Part shown: in pieces, positions 43,200 through 52,863 of the stretch | How positions within the stretch are numbered: position 1 is the stretch's first letter | Layout of the letters: each line of letters opens with the position of its first letter | NCBI RefSeq assembly: GCF_014649955.1 | Contig: NZ_BMUA01000002.1 | Coordinates: forward strand, 620,001 to 684,000 | DNA length: 64,000 bases | Direction: 5' to 3' | Source: Streptomyces violascens | GTDB lineage: Bacteria; Actinomycetota; Actinomycetes; Streptomycetales; Streptomycetaceae | Made by a program: the position numbers and the translations under genes | Notes under the pieces: generated by a model | The model's database searches: none | Seen by the model: only the letters and a program-made list of their open reading frames with translations | Told to the model about the DNA's origin: nothing

Positions 43200-45229
43200 T
43201 AAGCGGCCCTCCTCGAAGTTCCCTGTACGTCCTTGACGAGACCGGCGATCGAGTCCGCGCGCAGCTCGTCCAAGGTGACGGCGGTGCCGCCGAGTTCGCG
43301 CGCCAGCTCCCCGGCGAGCCCGAGCCGCACCATCCCCGACTCGCAGTCCACGACCACCGACGCGGTGCCCCCGGCGGCGTGCAGCCGGGCCGCGCGGGCG
43401 CCGAGCGCCACCGGCTCGGGGCCGCCCGTGGCCCGGCCGTCGGTGACGACCACGAGCAGCGGCCGCCGCGAGGGGTCGCGCAGCCGCTCCACGCGCAGCA
43501 CGTCATGGGCCTTGAGCAGCCCCGCGGCGAGCGGCGTGCGCCCGCCGGTCGGCAGCGTTTCGAGCCGGGCGGCGGCCGCGTCCACCGACGAGGTGGGCGG
43601 CAGCGCCAGCTCGGCCTCCTTGCCGCGGAAGGTGACCAGACCGACCTTGTCGCGGCGCTGGTAGGCGTCGAGGAGCAGCGACAGCACCGCGCCCTTGACC
43701 GCGCTCATCCGCTGCCGGGCCGCCATCGACCCGGACGCGTCGACCACGAACAGGACGAGGTTGCCCTCGCGGCCCTCGCGGGTGGCCTGGCGCAGATCGT
43801 CCCGGCGCACCACGAGGCCGCGCCCCGACCGCCCGCGCGCCCGCTGGTGCGGGGCCGCCGCCTGTACGGTCGCCGCCAGGTGCAGCTTGGTGAGCGCCCC
43901 TTGGGGCCGACGCGAACCGGTCGTCCTGCCGTGGTCGGTACGGGCCCGTGAGCGCCGGCCCGCCGCGCCCTCTCCGAGCCCGGGCACGCTCAGCATCTTC
44001 GTACGGAACGGCTCGGCGGCCTTCACCGCGGCCCGCTCGCCGGGGGCGGGGGCGGGGGCGGCGGGCGGCTCCAACGCCTCGGAGGATTCGGACGAGTCGG
44101 GGGATTGTGCGGGGCTCTCGGGGGAGTCGCCCTGCGGCGGCACCCCGCCGCCTCCGCCGCCACCGCCCGGGCCATCGGGGCCCGGGTCCGGATCGTCGTC
44201 GCCCTCGTTCTCGTTCTCGTCCTGGAACTGCTCAAGCGTCTCGTCGAGCTTGTCCTGGTCGAGGCCCGGCGCGTCGAACGGGTTGCGCCGGCGCCGGTGC
44301 GGAAGGGCGAGCAGGGCGGCCTGGCGGACGTCCTCGCTCGTCACCTCGGTGCGCCCCGCCCACGCGGCGAGCGCGGTGGCGGTGCGCGCCATCACGATGT
44401 CGGCGCGCATTCCGTCCACCTCGAACGCGGCGCAGGTGGCGGCGATCTGGAGCAGCACCGCGTCGCCGAGCACGACCGAGGGCAGCAACTCCCGTGCCGC
44501 CACGATGCGTTGGCGCAGCTCGCCCTCCTCGTCCGCCCAGCGCGCGGCGAATCCGGCCGGGTCGTCGTCGTACGCCAGGCGGCGGCGCACCACCTCGACC
44601 CGCTGCTCGGGCTCGCGCGATGCCGCGACCTCGACGGTCAGGCCGAACCGGTCGAGCAACTGCGGCCGCAGCTCGCCCTCTTCGGGGTTCATGGTGCCGA
44701 CGAGCAGGAACCGCGCGGCGTGCCGCACGGAGACGCCCTCGCGCTCGACGTACGAGGAGCCCATGGCGGCGGCGTCCAGCAGCAGGTCGATGAGGTGGTC
44801 GTGCAGGAGGTTGACCTCGTCGACGTACAGGATGCCGCGGTGCGCGTCCGCGAGCAGGCCCGGCTCGAAGGCCTTCACGCCCTCGCCGAGCGCCCGCTCG
44901 ATGTCGAGGGCGCCCACCAGACGGTCCTCGGACGCGCCCACCGGGAGCTCGACCATGCGCGCCGCGCGGGCGGTGCCGGGACCGCTCTCGTGCGGCCCGT
45001 CCGGGCACTGCGCGTCGGGCGCGGCCGGGTCGCAGCTGAAGCGGCAGCCCGCCACGACCGCCACCTCGGGCAGCAGATCGGCAAGGGCACGCACGGCGGT
45101 GCTCTTCGCGGTGCCCTTCTCGCCCCGCACGAGCACGCCGCCCACGGCCGGGCTCACCGCGTTCAGGAGCAGCGCGAGGCGCAGGTCGTCCATGCCGACG
45201 ACGGCGGTGAACGGATACCGGGTGCTCAT
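43199..45229 (-). CDS. Mg/Co-chelatase I/D fusion subunit
   Basis: The protein is 676 residues. The AAA+ ChlI-like domain (1-330) has GEKGTAKST (Walker A) and ILYVDEVNLL (Walker B). An acidic/proline/glycine linker (about 340-420, with a run of eight glycines) follows. The C-terminal von Willebrand A domain has DASGSM (MIDAS). In cobalamin loci these power CobN-type cobalt insertion. No cobN lies next to it here. It is 52 bp from the cobQ stop. Confidence 0.9.
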   Translation of the reverse strand: MSTRYPFTAVVGMDDLRLALLLNAVSPAVGGVLVRGEKGTAKSTAVRALADLLPEVAVVAGCRFSCDPAAPDAQCPDGPHESGPGTARAARMVELPVGASEDRLVGALDIERALGEGVKAFEPGLLADAHRGILYVDEVNLLHDHLIDLLLDAAAMGSSYVEREGVSVRHAARFLLVGTMNPEEGELRPQLLDRFGLTVEVAASREPEQRVEVVRRRLAYDDDPAGFAARWADEEGELRQRIVAARELLPSVVLGDAVLLQIAATCAAFEVDGMRADIVMARTATALAAWAGRTEVTSEDVRQAALLALPHRRRRNPFDAPGLDQDKLDETLEQFQDENENEGDDDPDPGPDGPGGGGGGGGVPPQGDSPESPAQSPDSSESSEALEPPAAPAPAPGERAAVKAAEPFRTKMLSVPGLGEGAAGRRSRARTDHGRTTGSRRPQGALTKLHLAATVQAAAPHQRARGRSGRGLVVRRDDLRQATREGREGNLVLFVVDASGSMAARQRMSAVKGAVLSLLLDAYQRRDKVGLVTFRGKEAELALPPTSSVDAAAARLETLPTGGRTPLAAGLLKAHDVLRVERLRDPSRRPLLVVVTDGRATGGPEPVALGARAARLHAAGGTASVVVDCESGMVRLGLAGELARELGGTAVTLDELRADSIAGLVKDVQGTSRRAA

Positions 45230-45281
45230 GTGCCGATCTCTCCTTCGAGTAGTGCTGCAGGCCGCGGTGCTCGCCGGGTGT

Positions 45282-46787
45282 TCACGGTGCCCCCGGCGGG
45301 ATGAAGGGCAGCCCGGCGGGCGGGCCCTGCTCGATCAGCCTCAACAGGGCATCGGTGTCCGCGTGTTCTTCGATCAGGTCGCCGAGCCGGTCGAGCTGTT
45401 CCTCGCGCAGTGCGCCGAACGAGGTGTCGGGTGCGGGCACGAACCGGCGGCCCGCGGCCCGGGCGACCTGTTCGAGGAACCGGCGCCGGAACCCGTCGCT
45501 CTCCAGGGAGCCGTGCCAGTGCGTACCCCAGACCGCGCCCACCCGGCATCCGTCCAAGAAGGACTGCCCGCCCAGGACCTCGGCCACGCCGTGGTGGATC
45601 TCGTACCCCTCGACGGATTCCCCGAGGGCCTCGCCGACCGGCCGGGCCAGGGTCTTCTCGGCGGCGAACCGCACCCGTACGGGCAGCAGGCCGAGGGCGG
45701 CCACCGAGCCCGCCTTCGACTCGACCTCGTCCTCGATGTGCTCGCCGAGCAGCTGGAACCCGCCGCAGATGCCGAGCACCGGACGGCCCTCGGCGGCCCT
45801 GCGCGCCAGCTCCGCAGCCAGGCCGCGCTCGCGCAGCCACTCCAGGGCGCGGACCGTGCCGCGGGTGCCGGGCACCACCACGAGGTCGGCGTCGGTGAGC
45901 TCCTCGGGACGGTCGACGAACCGCACGACCACGCCGGGCTCGGCCGCGAGCGCGTCCACATCGGTGAAGTTGGACATCAGCGGAACGGCACAGACGGCGA
46001 CCCGCAGCACGTCCTCGCCGACCGGCGGCGCCACCACGGACTCCCGCACGGCTCCGCGCAGGGACACCCGGAGGCCGTCCTCCTCGTCGATGCCGAGGCC
46101 ATGGGCGTACGGCAGGATCCCGTAGGTGTGCCGCCCGGTGAGGCCGCGCAGCATCTCGATGCCGGGCTCCAGGAGCGTCACGTCGCCCCGGAACTTGTTG
46201 ACGATGTAGCCGGCGACCAGCGCCTGGTCCTCGGGGCCGAGCAGCGCCGTCGTCCCGAAGAACGAGGCGAACACGCCGCCCCGGTCGATGTCGCCGACCA
46301 CGACGACGGGCAGCCGCGCGGCCCGCGCGATGCCCATGTTGACGATGTCGGTACGCCGCAGATTGATCTCGGCCGGGCTGCCCGCCCCCTCGCAGATCAC
46401 GGCGTCATACGTGCCCCGAAGCTCCGCGAGGCAGTCCAGCACCGGCTCCAGCAGAGTCCGCTGGCGCCCCCCGTGGTAGCCGCGGGCACTCATCTCGCCC
46501 ACCGGCCTGCCCATCAGGACGACCTGGCTGGAGCGGTCGCTGCCCGGCTTGAGCAGCACCGGGTTCATGAGCGCGGTCGGCTCCACGCGCGCCGCCTGCG
46601 CCTGCATCGCCTGCGCCCGGCCGATCTCCGCGCCCTCGCGCGTGACGAACGAGTTCAGCGACATGTTCTGGCCCTTGAAGGGCGCGACCTTGACGCCCCG
46701 GCGCACCAGCCAGCGGCAGATCCCGGCCGTGACGACGCTCTTTCCCGCGTCCGAGGTCGTGCCCGCGATCAGCAGCCCGCCACCCAT
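45282..46787 (-). CDS. cobQ: Cobyric acid synthase
   Basis: The protein is 501 residues. The synthetase domain opens [32 protein letters not shown] is a signature; the glutamine amidotransferase has nucleophile Cys in [12 protein letters not shown] and the histidine in GTHWHGSLE. It amidates four carboxylates of adenosyl-cobyrinate diamide. ATG at 46787 with GGAAGGGA upstream. It overlaps the end of cobD by 19 bp. Confidence 0.96.
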   Translation of the reverse strand: MGGGLLIAGTTSDAGKSVVTAGICRWLVRRGVKVAPFKGQNMSLNSFVTREGAEIGRAQAMQAQAARVEPTALMNPVLLKPGSDRSSQVVLMGRPVGEMSARGYHGGRQRTLLEPVLDCLAELRGTYDAVICEGAGSPAEINLRRTDIVNMGIARAARLPVVVVGDIDRGGVFASFFGTTALLGPEDQALVAGYIVNKFRGDVTLLEPGIEMLRGLTGRHTYGILPYAHGLGIDEEDGLRVSLRGAVRESVVAPPVGEDVLRVAVCAVPLMSNFTDVDALAAEPGVVVRFVDRPEELTDADLVVVPGTRGTVRALEWLRERGLAAELARRAAEGRPVLGICGGFQLLGEHIEDEVESKAGSVAALGLLPVRVRFAAEKTLARPVGEALGESVEGYEIHHGVAEVLGGQSFLDGCRVGAVWGTHWHGSLESDGFRRRFLEQVARAAGRRFVPAPDTSFGALREEQLDRLGDLIEEHADTDALLRLIEQGPPAGLPFIPPGAP

Positions 46788-47725
46788 GTACGTCCCTTCC
46801 TCACTGCGGCCCTCGTCGCCACGGAGGCGGCCAGCGTCAGCCAGCCCACCTTGCGCGAGAGCCGTACCGCCCGTTCGATGTCCGCGACCTCGACGGCCCG
46901 CCCCGATCCGTTGAGGACCGGCCGGTGTTCGACGCGTCCGGCATAGGAGAGCGTGCCCCCGAGCCGTACGCCCAGCGCTCCCGCGAACGCGGCCTCGACC
47001 GGGCCCGCGTTGGGGCTCGGGTGCCGGGCGGCATCGGCGCGCCAGGCCCGTACCGCGCCCTTGGTGTCGGGGCCCGCCAGCGCCGCGAGGACGGCGGTGA
47101 GGCGGGCGCCCGGCCAGCCCGCCACGTCGTCCAGGCGCGCCGAGGCCCAGCCGTACCTGCGGTACCTGGCCGATTTGTGCCCGACCATCGCGTCCAGCGT
47201 GTTGACCGCCCGGAAGCCCACCAGGCCGGGCACGCCCGCGAGCGCGCCCCACACCAGGGCGCCGACGACCGCGTCCGAGGTGTTCTCGGCGACCGACTCG
47301 ACGACGGCCCGCGCGATGCCGTCCGCGTCCAGGGACTGCGGGTCGCGCCCGCACAGGTGCGGCAGCCGCTCCCGGGCCACCTCCACGTCGCCCGCGGCCA
47401 GCGCGCCGCCGATCGCCCGCGCCTCGCGGCCGAGCGACGTGCCGCCCACCACCGTCCAGGTGGCGGCGGCGGTCAGCGCGACGGATGCGGCGGGCCGGGC
47501 CCGTACGGCACGGGAAAGGAGGACGGCAGCGCCCGCGGCGCCGCCCGCGCACACCAGGGTGTGCAGCGCGCCCCGGCCGCGGTGGTCGCGCCACAGGACG
47601 CGTTCGACGGCGCCGGCCGCGCGTCCGAACGCGGCGACCGGATGGCCGCGGCGCGGATCGCCGAGCAGGAGGTCGCCGAGGAGTCCGGCCGTGGCGCCGT
47701 AGGCGAAGGTGCGATCGGCCCGCAT
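46769..47725 (-). CDS. cobD: Adenosylcobinamide-phosphate synthase
   Basis: The 318-residue membrane enzyme of the CobD/CbiB family has [16 protein letters not shown] at the N-terminus, [25 protein letters not shown] (core signature), [11 protein letters not shown] and [21 protein letters not shown]. It attaches the aminopropanol phosphate arm. It is the first gene of the operon; a cobalamin riboswitch lies in its leader. Confidence 0.95.
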   Translation of the reverse strand: MRADRTFAYGATAGLLGDLLLGDPRRGHPVAAFGRAAGAVERVLWRDHRGRGALHTLVCAGGAAGAAVLLSRAVRARPAASVALTAAATWTVVGGTSLGREARAIGGALAAGDVEVARERLPHLCGRDPQSLDADGIARAVVESVAENTSDAVVGALVWGALAGVPGLVGFRAVNTLDAMVGHKSARYRRYGWASARLDDVAGWPGARLTAVLAALAGPDTKGAVRAWRADAARHPSPNAGPVEAAFAGALGVRLGGTLSYAGRVEHRPVLNGSGRAVEVADIERAVRLSRKVGWLTLAASVATRAAVRKGRTWVAGC

Positions 47726-47829
47726 CCGCTCAGCCCGTCAGGGCGTCGCGGGAAGGGCCGGAATGTCTCGACGGGCAGGCGCGCATGGCGGTATGTCCTC
47801 ACTCAGGGTGTCCGCGCCCTGGTTCGACG

Positions 47830-47960
47830 TGACCGGCGGTGAGAGTTCCTGGCTCGCGGGGATCACTCCCCGGTGACAGTGGCGGGACCGCGCCGGATTC
47901 GCACCGGCTTCCTCTTCTGCCGCCGTAGCTGGCCGGTGCAGTCCACCACGCTGCGAGAAC
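47830..47960 (-). promoter_or_regulatory. Cobalamin riboswitch
   Basis: The minus strand reads GAAGCCGGTGCGAATCCGGC, then GCGGTCCCGCCACTGT (B12-box region) and CACCGGGGAGTG, then GAGCCAGGAACTCTCACC. This is the conserved core order of the B12 riboswitch. It ends about 105 bp before the cobD start and should repress cobD-cobQ-chelatase-cobO-cobB when adenosylcobalamin is abundant. Confidence 0.93.
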
Positions 47961-48013
47961 ACCCGTCAACTTGCCGTTGACCTGCGGCGCGAGAGAGTGC
48001 GCGGCGCCACACA

Positions 48014-48047
48014 GAACCGCCCTCCGGCACGGGCCAAAGGGCGGTTC
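48014..48047 (-). terminator. Terminator after the small membrane protein gene
   Basis: GAACCGCCCT (48014-48023) pairs perfectly with AGGGCGGTTC (48038-48047), 17 bp past the stop at 48064. It also insulates the riboswitch promoter. Confidence 0.75.
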
Positions 48048-48063
48048 GGGTGATGTCCGTGGG

Positions 48064-48285
48064 TCAGGCGACGATCAGATAGATCCCGTACGCGACGGCC
48101 GCCGCGCAGGCCGCGAAGCAGACGTACGCACCGGTGCGGGCCAGCGCCACATTGCCGGTGCCGGATGCCGCGGCCTCGTGCTTGGTGAGGCCGACGATGC
48201 CGAGGGTGAACAGGCCCACCAGGCCGACGGTCACCACGAGGCTGACGCCGAAGACGGAGCCGAGAGCTGCCCAGTCGATGTGCAT
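48064..48285 (-). CDS. Small two-helix membrane protein next to Pit
   Basis: The protein is 73 residues with two hydrophobic helices (about 8-31 and 48-72) and a short KHEAAASG loop. It follows the Pit permease gene by 32 bp in the same direction and is probably co-transcribed. Small proteins of this kind accompany Pit in other Streptomyces. Function unknown. Confidence 0.75.
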   Translation of the reverse strand: MHIDWAALGSVFGVSLVVTVGLVGLFTLGIVGLTKHEAAASGTGNVALARTGAYVCFAACAAAVAYGIYLIVA

Positions 48286-48317
48286 GAGGATTCCTTAGCT
48301 GTGCCGGAGAACCGGGG

Positions 48318-49595
48318 TCATCCCTGAAGGAGCGGGGCCGGGGTGGGCGGGTCGGCAGGGGTCGCCGGTGCCGGGGCCTGGATCGTGGCCTTGAGGTCGA
48401 TGGCCGCGGCGGCCGCCGCGGTCGGCGGCGGGGTGACCGCGGCGATCGCGGTGGTGACGACACCGGCGGGCTCGGCCGCGGGGGCCTCGCCGATCTCGTC
48501 GGCGGTGACGTTGTGGTGGTCGACCGGCTGGCGGCGCGACAGCTTCCAGATGGTGCCCGAACCGGCGACCAGGAGGATCGCGACGGCGACGATGCCCCAG
48601 GTGCCCTGCTTGGTGAGGAACTCCGCGCCCGCGCCGACGAGGCCGGCGGCCGGCAGCGTCAGAACCCAGGCGACGGCCATCCGGGACGCGGTGGACCAGC
48701 GGACCACGCCGCCCTTGCGGCCGATGCCCGCGCCCATGACGGAGCCCGAGCAGACCTGGGTGGTGGAGAGCGAGAAGCCGATGTGCGAGGAGGCCAGGAT
48801 GACGGTGGCGGCGCCGGTCTGGGCGGCGAAGCCCTGCGGCGGGCGCAGCTCGGTCAGGCCCTTGCCCATGGTGCGGATGATGCGCCAGCCGCCGAGGTAG
48901 GTACCCATCGCGATGGCCAGACCGGCCGAGACGATGACCCACAGCGGGGGGTTCGCGCCCGGGTGCAGCACGCCTCCGGTGACCAGGGCGAGGGTGATGA
49001 TGCCCATCGTCTTCTGGGCGTCGTTGGTGCCGTGGGCGAGCGAGACGAGGCCGGCCGAGGCGATCTGGCCCGCGCGGTAGCCCTTGGCGGTGGCCTTCTC
49101 GTCGGTGTTCCGGTTGAGCCGGTACGTGAGCCGGGTGGCCAGCATCGCGGCGATGCCCGCGACGATCGGCGCGGCGACGGCGGGGAGCAGCACCTTGGTG
49201 ACGACGGTCGAGCCGTTGACCGAGGACCATCCGGCCGACATGACCGCGGCGCCGATCAGGCCGCCGAACAGGGCGTGCGAGGAGCTGGAGGGCAGACCGA
49301 GCAGCCAGGTCAGCAGGTTCCAGAGGATGGCACCGACCAGGGCCGCGAAGATGACCTCTGTTCTGATGCCTTTTTCGTCGATGATCCCGCCGGAGATCGT
49401 CTTGGCGACCTCCACTGACAGGAACGCGCCGACCAGGTTGAGCACGGCGGACATCGCGACCGCCGTCTTGGGCTTCAGGGCGCCGGTCGAGATGGTGGTG
49501 GCCATCGCGTTGGCGGTGTCATGGAAACCGTTCGTGAAATCGAACACGAGAGCTGTCACGACCACAATCGCGAGCAGCAGCGTGATGTGTTCCAT
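48318..49595 (-). CDS. pitH: Low-affinity inorganic phosphate transporter (Pit family)
   Basis: The protein is 425 residues. Both PF01384 repeats are visible: FDFTNGFHDTANAMAT near residue 18 and LAHGTNDAQKTMG near 203, with LPSSSSHALFGGLIGA and SSHIGFSLSTTQVCSGS. About ten membrane helices are followed by an Ala/Pro-rich cytoplasmic tail. It imports metal-phosphate with protons. Two PHO-box repeats upstream indicate PhoP control. From memory it corresponds to PitH2 of S. coelicolor. Confidence 0.93.
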   Translation of the reverse strand: MEHITLLLAIVVVTALVFDFTNGFHDTANAMATTISTGALKPKTAVAMSAVLNLVGAFLSVEVAKTISGGIIDEKGIRTEVIFAALVGAILWNLLTWLLGLPSSSSHALFGGLIGAAVMSAGWSSVNGSTVVTKVLLPAVAAPIVAGIAAMLATRLTYRLNRNTDEKATAKGYRAGQIASAGLVSLAHGTNDAQKTMGIITLALVTGGVLHPGANPPLWVIVSAGLAIAMGTYLGGWRIIRTMGKGLTELRPPQGFAAQTGAATVILASSHIGFSLSTTQVCSGSVMGAGIGRKGGVVRWSTASRMAVAWVLTLPAAGLVGAGAEFLTKQGTWGIVAVAILLVAGSGTIWKLSRRQPVDHHNVTADEIGEAPAAEPAGVVTTAIAAVTPPPTAAAAAAIDLKATIQAPAPATPADPPTPAPLLQG

Positions 49596-49642
49596 TTACC
49601 CAGGCAATCGTTCGACGTCAGTGGCTGGACGAACGTAAGTAA

Positions 49643-49664
49643 CCTGAGTGAACGGAAGATGAAC
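49643..49664 (-). promoter_or_regulatory. PHO box (PhoP direct repeats) upstream of pit
   Basis: On the minus strand GTTCATCTTCC (49664-49654) and GTTCACTCAGG (49653-49643) are contiguous 11-bp repeats matching the Streptomyces PhoP consensus. A third, degenerate unit follows to 49632. The site lies about 50-70 bp before the pit start. Confidence 0.8.
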
Positions 49665-49725
49665 TGGCGCGGGCGTGTCGGTGTTCGTGGCCACTTCTCG
49701 CCTCCGTTCGGCTCACCGAGAACGT

Positions 49726-50502
49726 TCAGCGGCCCGCCGCGAACCGCTTCAACTGCCCAAAAGACCCATTGAAGAGATTCTGGTCACCCGGCAGGCTCCC
49801 GCTCCCGTTCTGGAACTGCCAGAACGTCCAGTACGACCAGCCCGCCGGCAGCGGGCCGGGCGTGTCGGCGTACCGGGCCAGCCACAGGGCGTGGTGGGCC
49901 GCGAAGGCCTTGCTGTGGCCGGTGCAGTCGTTCCACCAGCCCGCGGTCGTGTAGATCACCGGGCGGCGGCCGGTGAGCAGCTGCACCTCGTCGCTGAACC
50001 CGGTGATCCAGGAGGTCATCGCGGCCGGACTCAGCCCGTAGCACTTGCCGCCGCCGTCCTTGGCGTCCTTGCCGTACGGGTTGTGCTCCAGGTCGACCGC
50101 GGGCGGCAGCGTCCAGCCGTCGTCCGACCAGTCGCCGCCGTGGCGCACGAAGAAGTCGGCCTGCGCCTGGCCGGACGCCTGGTCGGGCAGCGCGAAGTGG
50201 TAGGCCCCGCGCACCAGACCCGCCTGCCGGGCGCCGTCGTACTGCTGCCCGAAGTAGGGATTGCGGTACGTCGTCGACTCGGTCGCCTTCACATAGACGA
50301 ACGAGGCGCCCAGGCCCTTCGCCGAGCCCCAGTCGACGTCCTTCTGGTGCGAGGAGACGTCGTGGCCGAGCGGCTTGTCCGCGGCGGAGGCGGCGGGCAG
50401 CGCCGCGAGCGCCACACAACCCAGCGCCAGCACGGCCACGAACCCCGTGAGCGCGCCGCGCACCCGGGCCCGGCGCGGGAGAGGATTGCGGTCGCGAGCC
50501 AT
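49726..50502 (-). CDS. Secreted GH25 lysozyme/muramidase
   Basis: The protein is 258 residues with a signal peptide ending ASAAD (about 41). The GH25 barrel starts GHDVSSHQKDVDW (catalytic Asp), with FVYVKATES, GAYHFALPD, and the acid pair VDLEHN near 130. ATG at 50502 preceded by GGGGGGA; an earlier ATG lacks a site. It cleaves peptidoglycan glycan chains. Monocistronic. Confidence 0.92.
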   Translation of the reverse strand: MARDRNPLPRRARVRGALTGFVAVLALGCVALAALPAASAADKPLGHDVSSHQKDVDWGSAKGLGASFVYVKATESTTYRNPYFGQQYDGARQAGLVRGAYHFALPDQASGQAQADFFVRHGGDWSDDGWTLPPAVDLEHNPYGKDAKDGGGKCYGLSPAAMTSWITGFSDEVQLLTGRRPVIYTTAGWWNDCTGHSKAFAAHHALWLARYADTPGPLPAGWSYWTFWQFQNGSGSLPGDQNLFNGSFGQLKRFAAGR

Positions 50503-50613
50503 GAGGTCCCCCCAGAATTCCGATGATGTACGGAACAAAGCACCCAGAGGCTAGTTGAAGATCACCACCGAACTCCCGTATCCCGGCCGCTCGGCCCTGG
50601 CAGGATCGGCCGC

Positions 50614-51273
50614 ATGAGCGACGACGAGGCGGCGATCGCCGCGGCATGGGCCGAACTGACCGACACCGCGCGCAGGACCGCCGCGGAAGGGCTGGTCGTC
50701 GGCACCTCGGGCAATGTGTCGGTACGCGTCGGCGAGCTGGTCCTGGTCACCCCGACCGGCGTCCCCTACGACCGGCTCGGCCCCGCCGACACCGTCGCCG
50801 TCGACCTCGAAGGCCGCCAGGTCATGGGCACGCTCCGGCCCACCAGCGAGATCCCGATGCACCTCGCGGTGTACCGGAACACCGACGCGCGGGCCGTCGT
50901 CCACACCCACGCCGTGCACGCCACGGCCGTGTCCACCCTGGCCACCGAGCTGCCGCTGGTCCACTACATGGCGGCCGCGCTCGGCGGCCCGGTCCGGGTC
51001 GCCCCGTACGCCCTGTACGGCAGCGAGGAGTTGGCCGAGAACATGCTGCGCGCCCTGGAGGGCCGCACCGGATGTCTCCTGCAGAACCACGGAACCGTCA
51101 CTTACGGAACCGGCCTCGCCCAGGCCTACGACCGCACCGCCCAGCTGGAGTGGATGTGCCGGCTCTGGCTCACCGCCTCGGCGCTGCCCGGCCGCACTCC
51201 GTCCCTGCTCAGCCCCGCCCAGCTCGACGAGGTCGCCGAACGGCTGCGCGGCTACGGGCAGCCCCCGCCGTAG
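50614..51273 (+). CDS. Class II aldolase/adducin-family protein
   Basis: The protein is 219 residues: GTSGNVSVR (phosphate loop), TSEIPMHLAVYRN (catalytic Glu region), zinc ligands in VVHTHAVHATA and LLQNHGTVTYG. The family includes fuculose- and ribulose-phosphate aldolases and methylthioribulose dehydratase; which activity applies is not evident. 62 bp separate it from the hydrolase downstream. Confidence 0.87.
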   Translation: MSDDEAAIAAAWAELTDTARRTAAEGLVVGTSGNVSVRVGELVLVTPTGVPYDRLGPADTVAVDLEGRQVMGTLRPTSEIPMHLAVYRNTDARAVVHTHAVHATAVSTLATELPLVHYMAAALGGPVRVAPYALYGSEELAENMLRALEGRTGCLLQNHGTVTYGTGLAQAYDRTAQLEWMCRLWLTASALPGRTPSLLSPAQLDEVAERLRGYGQPPP

Positions 51274-51335
51274 GACGCCGCCCCGATGGGCTCCGCCCAC
51301 TGGCACCACGGAGGGCCCGAGCCGAGACTGGAGGG

Positions 51336-52463
51336 GTGCGCCCCGCTACGAAGACGGCCGTGGCCGTCACCACACTCCTCGGCGTCGGCGCGGCAGCGGT
51401 CGTCGCCGGACGCTGTGCCAGCGACGCCGCCCTCAAGGCGCCGCCGGGCCGCCCGCTGCCCACCGACCCCCGGCTGACCGTGCACGCCACGGCCCCGGGC
51501 CGGATCACCCTGACCCGCTCGCTCGTGTCGCTGCGGCCGGGCACGTACGGCCTGGAGGGGCGGGATGCCCACGCCGTCGTCGGCGAGGTCCTCGACGGCG
51601 CCCCGCCCACCGCCGACACCGTGGTACGCCGTCTGGAGCGGGTCACCCACGGCAGCCTCGCGCCGGGCGACCGGGTGCGGCTCACCCCCCAGGTGCACCG
51701 AGGCACCCCGAGCGCCACCCTCGGCCTCGCGTACCAGGACGTCGAGATCACGGCCGAACTCGGGCCGCTGCCCGCCTGGTTGGTGCCCGGCCCCCGCACC
51801 ACCTGGGTGATCGCCGTGCACGGGCTCGGCACCACCCGCGAACACCCCCTGAACGTCGTGGAGTTCCTGCACCGCCAGCAGCTCCCGGTGCTCCTGCTCG
51901 CCTACCGCGGCGACGACGGCTCGCCCCGCTCGCCGGACGGGCTCGGCCACCTCGGCGACTCCGAGTGGCGCGACCTCGACGCCGCGATCCGCTACGCCCT
52001 GCGGTCCGGGGCCCGGCGGGTCATCCTGCACGGCTGGTCCACCGGCGCCACGATGGCCCTGCACGCCGCCACCCACTCCGCACTGCGTGAGCGCATCGCA
52101 GGCATCGTGCTCGACTCGCCCGTACTGGACTGGGAGTTCACCCTGAAGGCCCTCGCCACCGCCCACGGCACCCCGGGCGCGCTCCTTCCGCTCGCCGTCC
52201 GGGCCGCCCAGGGCCGCACCGGCCTCCACGGCGACCGCCTCCAGGAAGCCGTCGACCCCAAGGCCCTGCGCGTCCCGACGCTGCTCTTCCACGGCCCCGA
52301 CGACACGCTCGCCCCCTGGGGCCCGTCCCGCGAACTCGCCGACCGCCGCCCCGAACTGATCAGCCTGCACACCGTCCCGCACGCCCCCCACGCCTCCATG
52401 TGGAACGCCGCCCCCCGGACCTACGAAGAAACCCTGCGCCGCTTCCTCACCCCGCTCATGTGA
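51336..52463 (+). CDS. Membrane-anchored alpha/beta hydrolase
   Basis: The protein is 375 residues with an N-terminal hydrophobic helix (about 8-25). The C-terminal alpha/beta fold (about 140-370) has the oxyanion motif VHGLGTTREHP, nucleophile Ser in HGWSTGATMAL, Asp in HGPDDTLAPW and His in HAPHASMW. It resembles BAAT/S9-like esterase-acyltransferases. The GTG at 51336 overlaps a GGAGGGG tract, so the true start could lie nearby; the ribosome site is not well spaced. Confidence 0.83.
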   Translation: MRPATKTAVAVTTLLGVGAAAVVAGRCASDAALKAPPGRPLPTDPRLTVHATAPGRITLTRSLVSLRPGTYGLEGRDAHAVVGEVLDGAPPTADTVVRRLERVTHGSLAPGDRVRLTPQVHRGTPSATLGLAYQDVEITAELGPLPAWLVPGPRTTWVIAVHGLGTTREHPLNVVEFLHRQQLPVLLLAYRGDDGSPRSPDGLGHLGDSEWRDLDAAIRYALRSGARRVILHGWSTGATMALHAATHSALRERIAGIVLDSPVLDWEFTLKALATAHGTPGALLPLAVRAAQGRTGLHGDRLQEAVDPKALRVPTLLFHGPDDTLAPWGPSRELADRRPELISLHTVPHAPHASMWNAAPRTYEETLRRFLTPLM

Positions 52464-52506
52464 CACCCCGCAGGACCCCCCGGTACGGCATGCGGGCACG
52501 AGGGCG

Positions 52507-52730
52507 GATTCCGTTTGGGCTTTCGTGCGGTGCCCGGACCGTGTCCGCCCGGGGCGCGACTCCCGGACCGCCGGCAGACCCGACGGCTCCGATGCGGCGT
52601 GAGGGCGAGATTCCGCTTCGGCTTTCGGGGGGTGCCGGGTCTGTGTCTCTCCACGGGACGGCCTCCGGATCCCCAGCAGTCCCCGCAGCCCCCGGCGTGG
52701 CGATCGTGGCCGATTCCGTTTGGGCTTTCG
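52507..52730. repeat. Three tandem units, period 102-103 bp, in an intergenic region
   Basis: GATTCCGTTTGGGCTTTCG occurs at 52507-52525 and 52712-52730 with a two-base variant at 52609-52627. Units 1 and 2 also share GTGCC, GTGTC, a CTCC-GGA-CC block and a CAG-CCC block, so whole units are diverged duplicates; unit 3 keeps only the head. They fill most of the 400-bp gap 52464-52863. Confidence 0.75.
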
Positions 52731-52863
52731 GGCAGTGACGGGGAAGACTGCCTGCGTGACGTCCCGGAAGCCTGAAGAGAAGTTGCCGCGCGACTCCAGA
52801 CTGCGGCTTGTCCGCGCTCCGCACCCGATGCAAGCCCGACCCCTTGCCACCGCCCGCAGGGCC

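Noticed and set aside
52507-52730. Regular repeats that might be CRISPR-like
   Set aside because: Only three units, diverged along their whole length rather than exact repeats with unique spacers, and no cas genes in the window.
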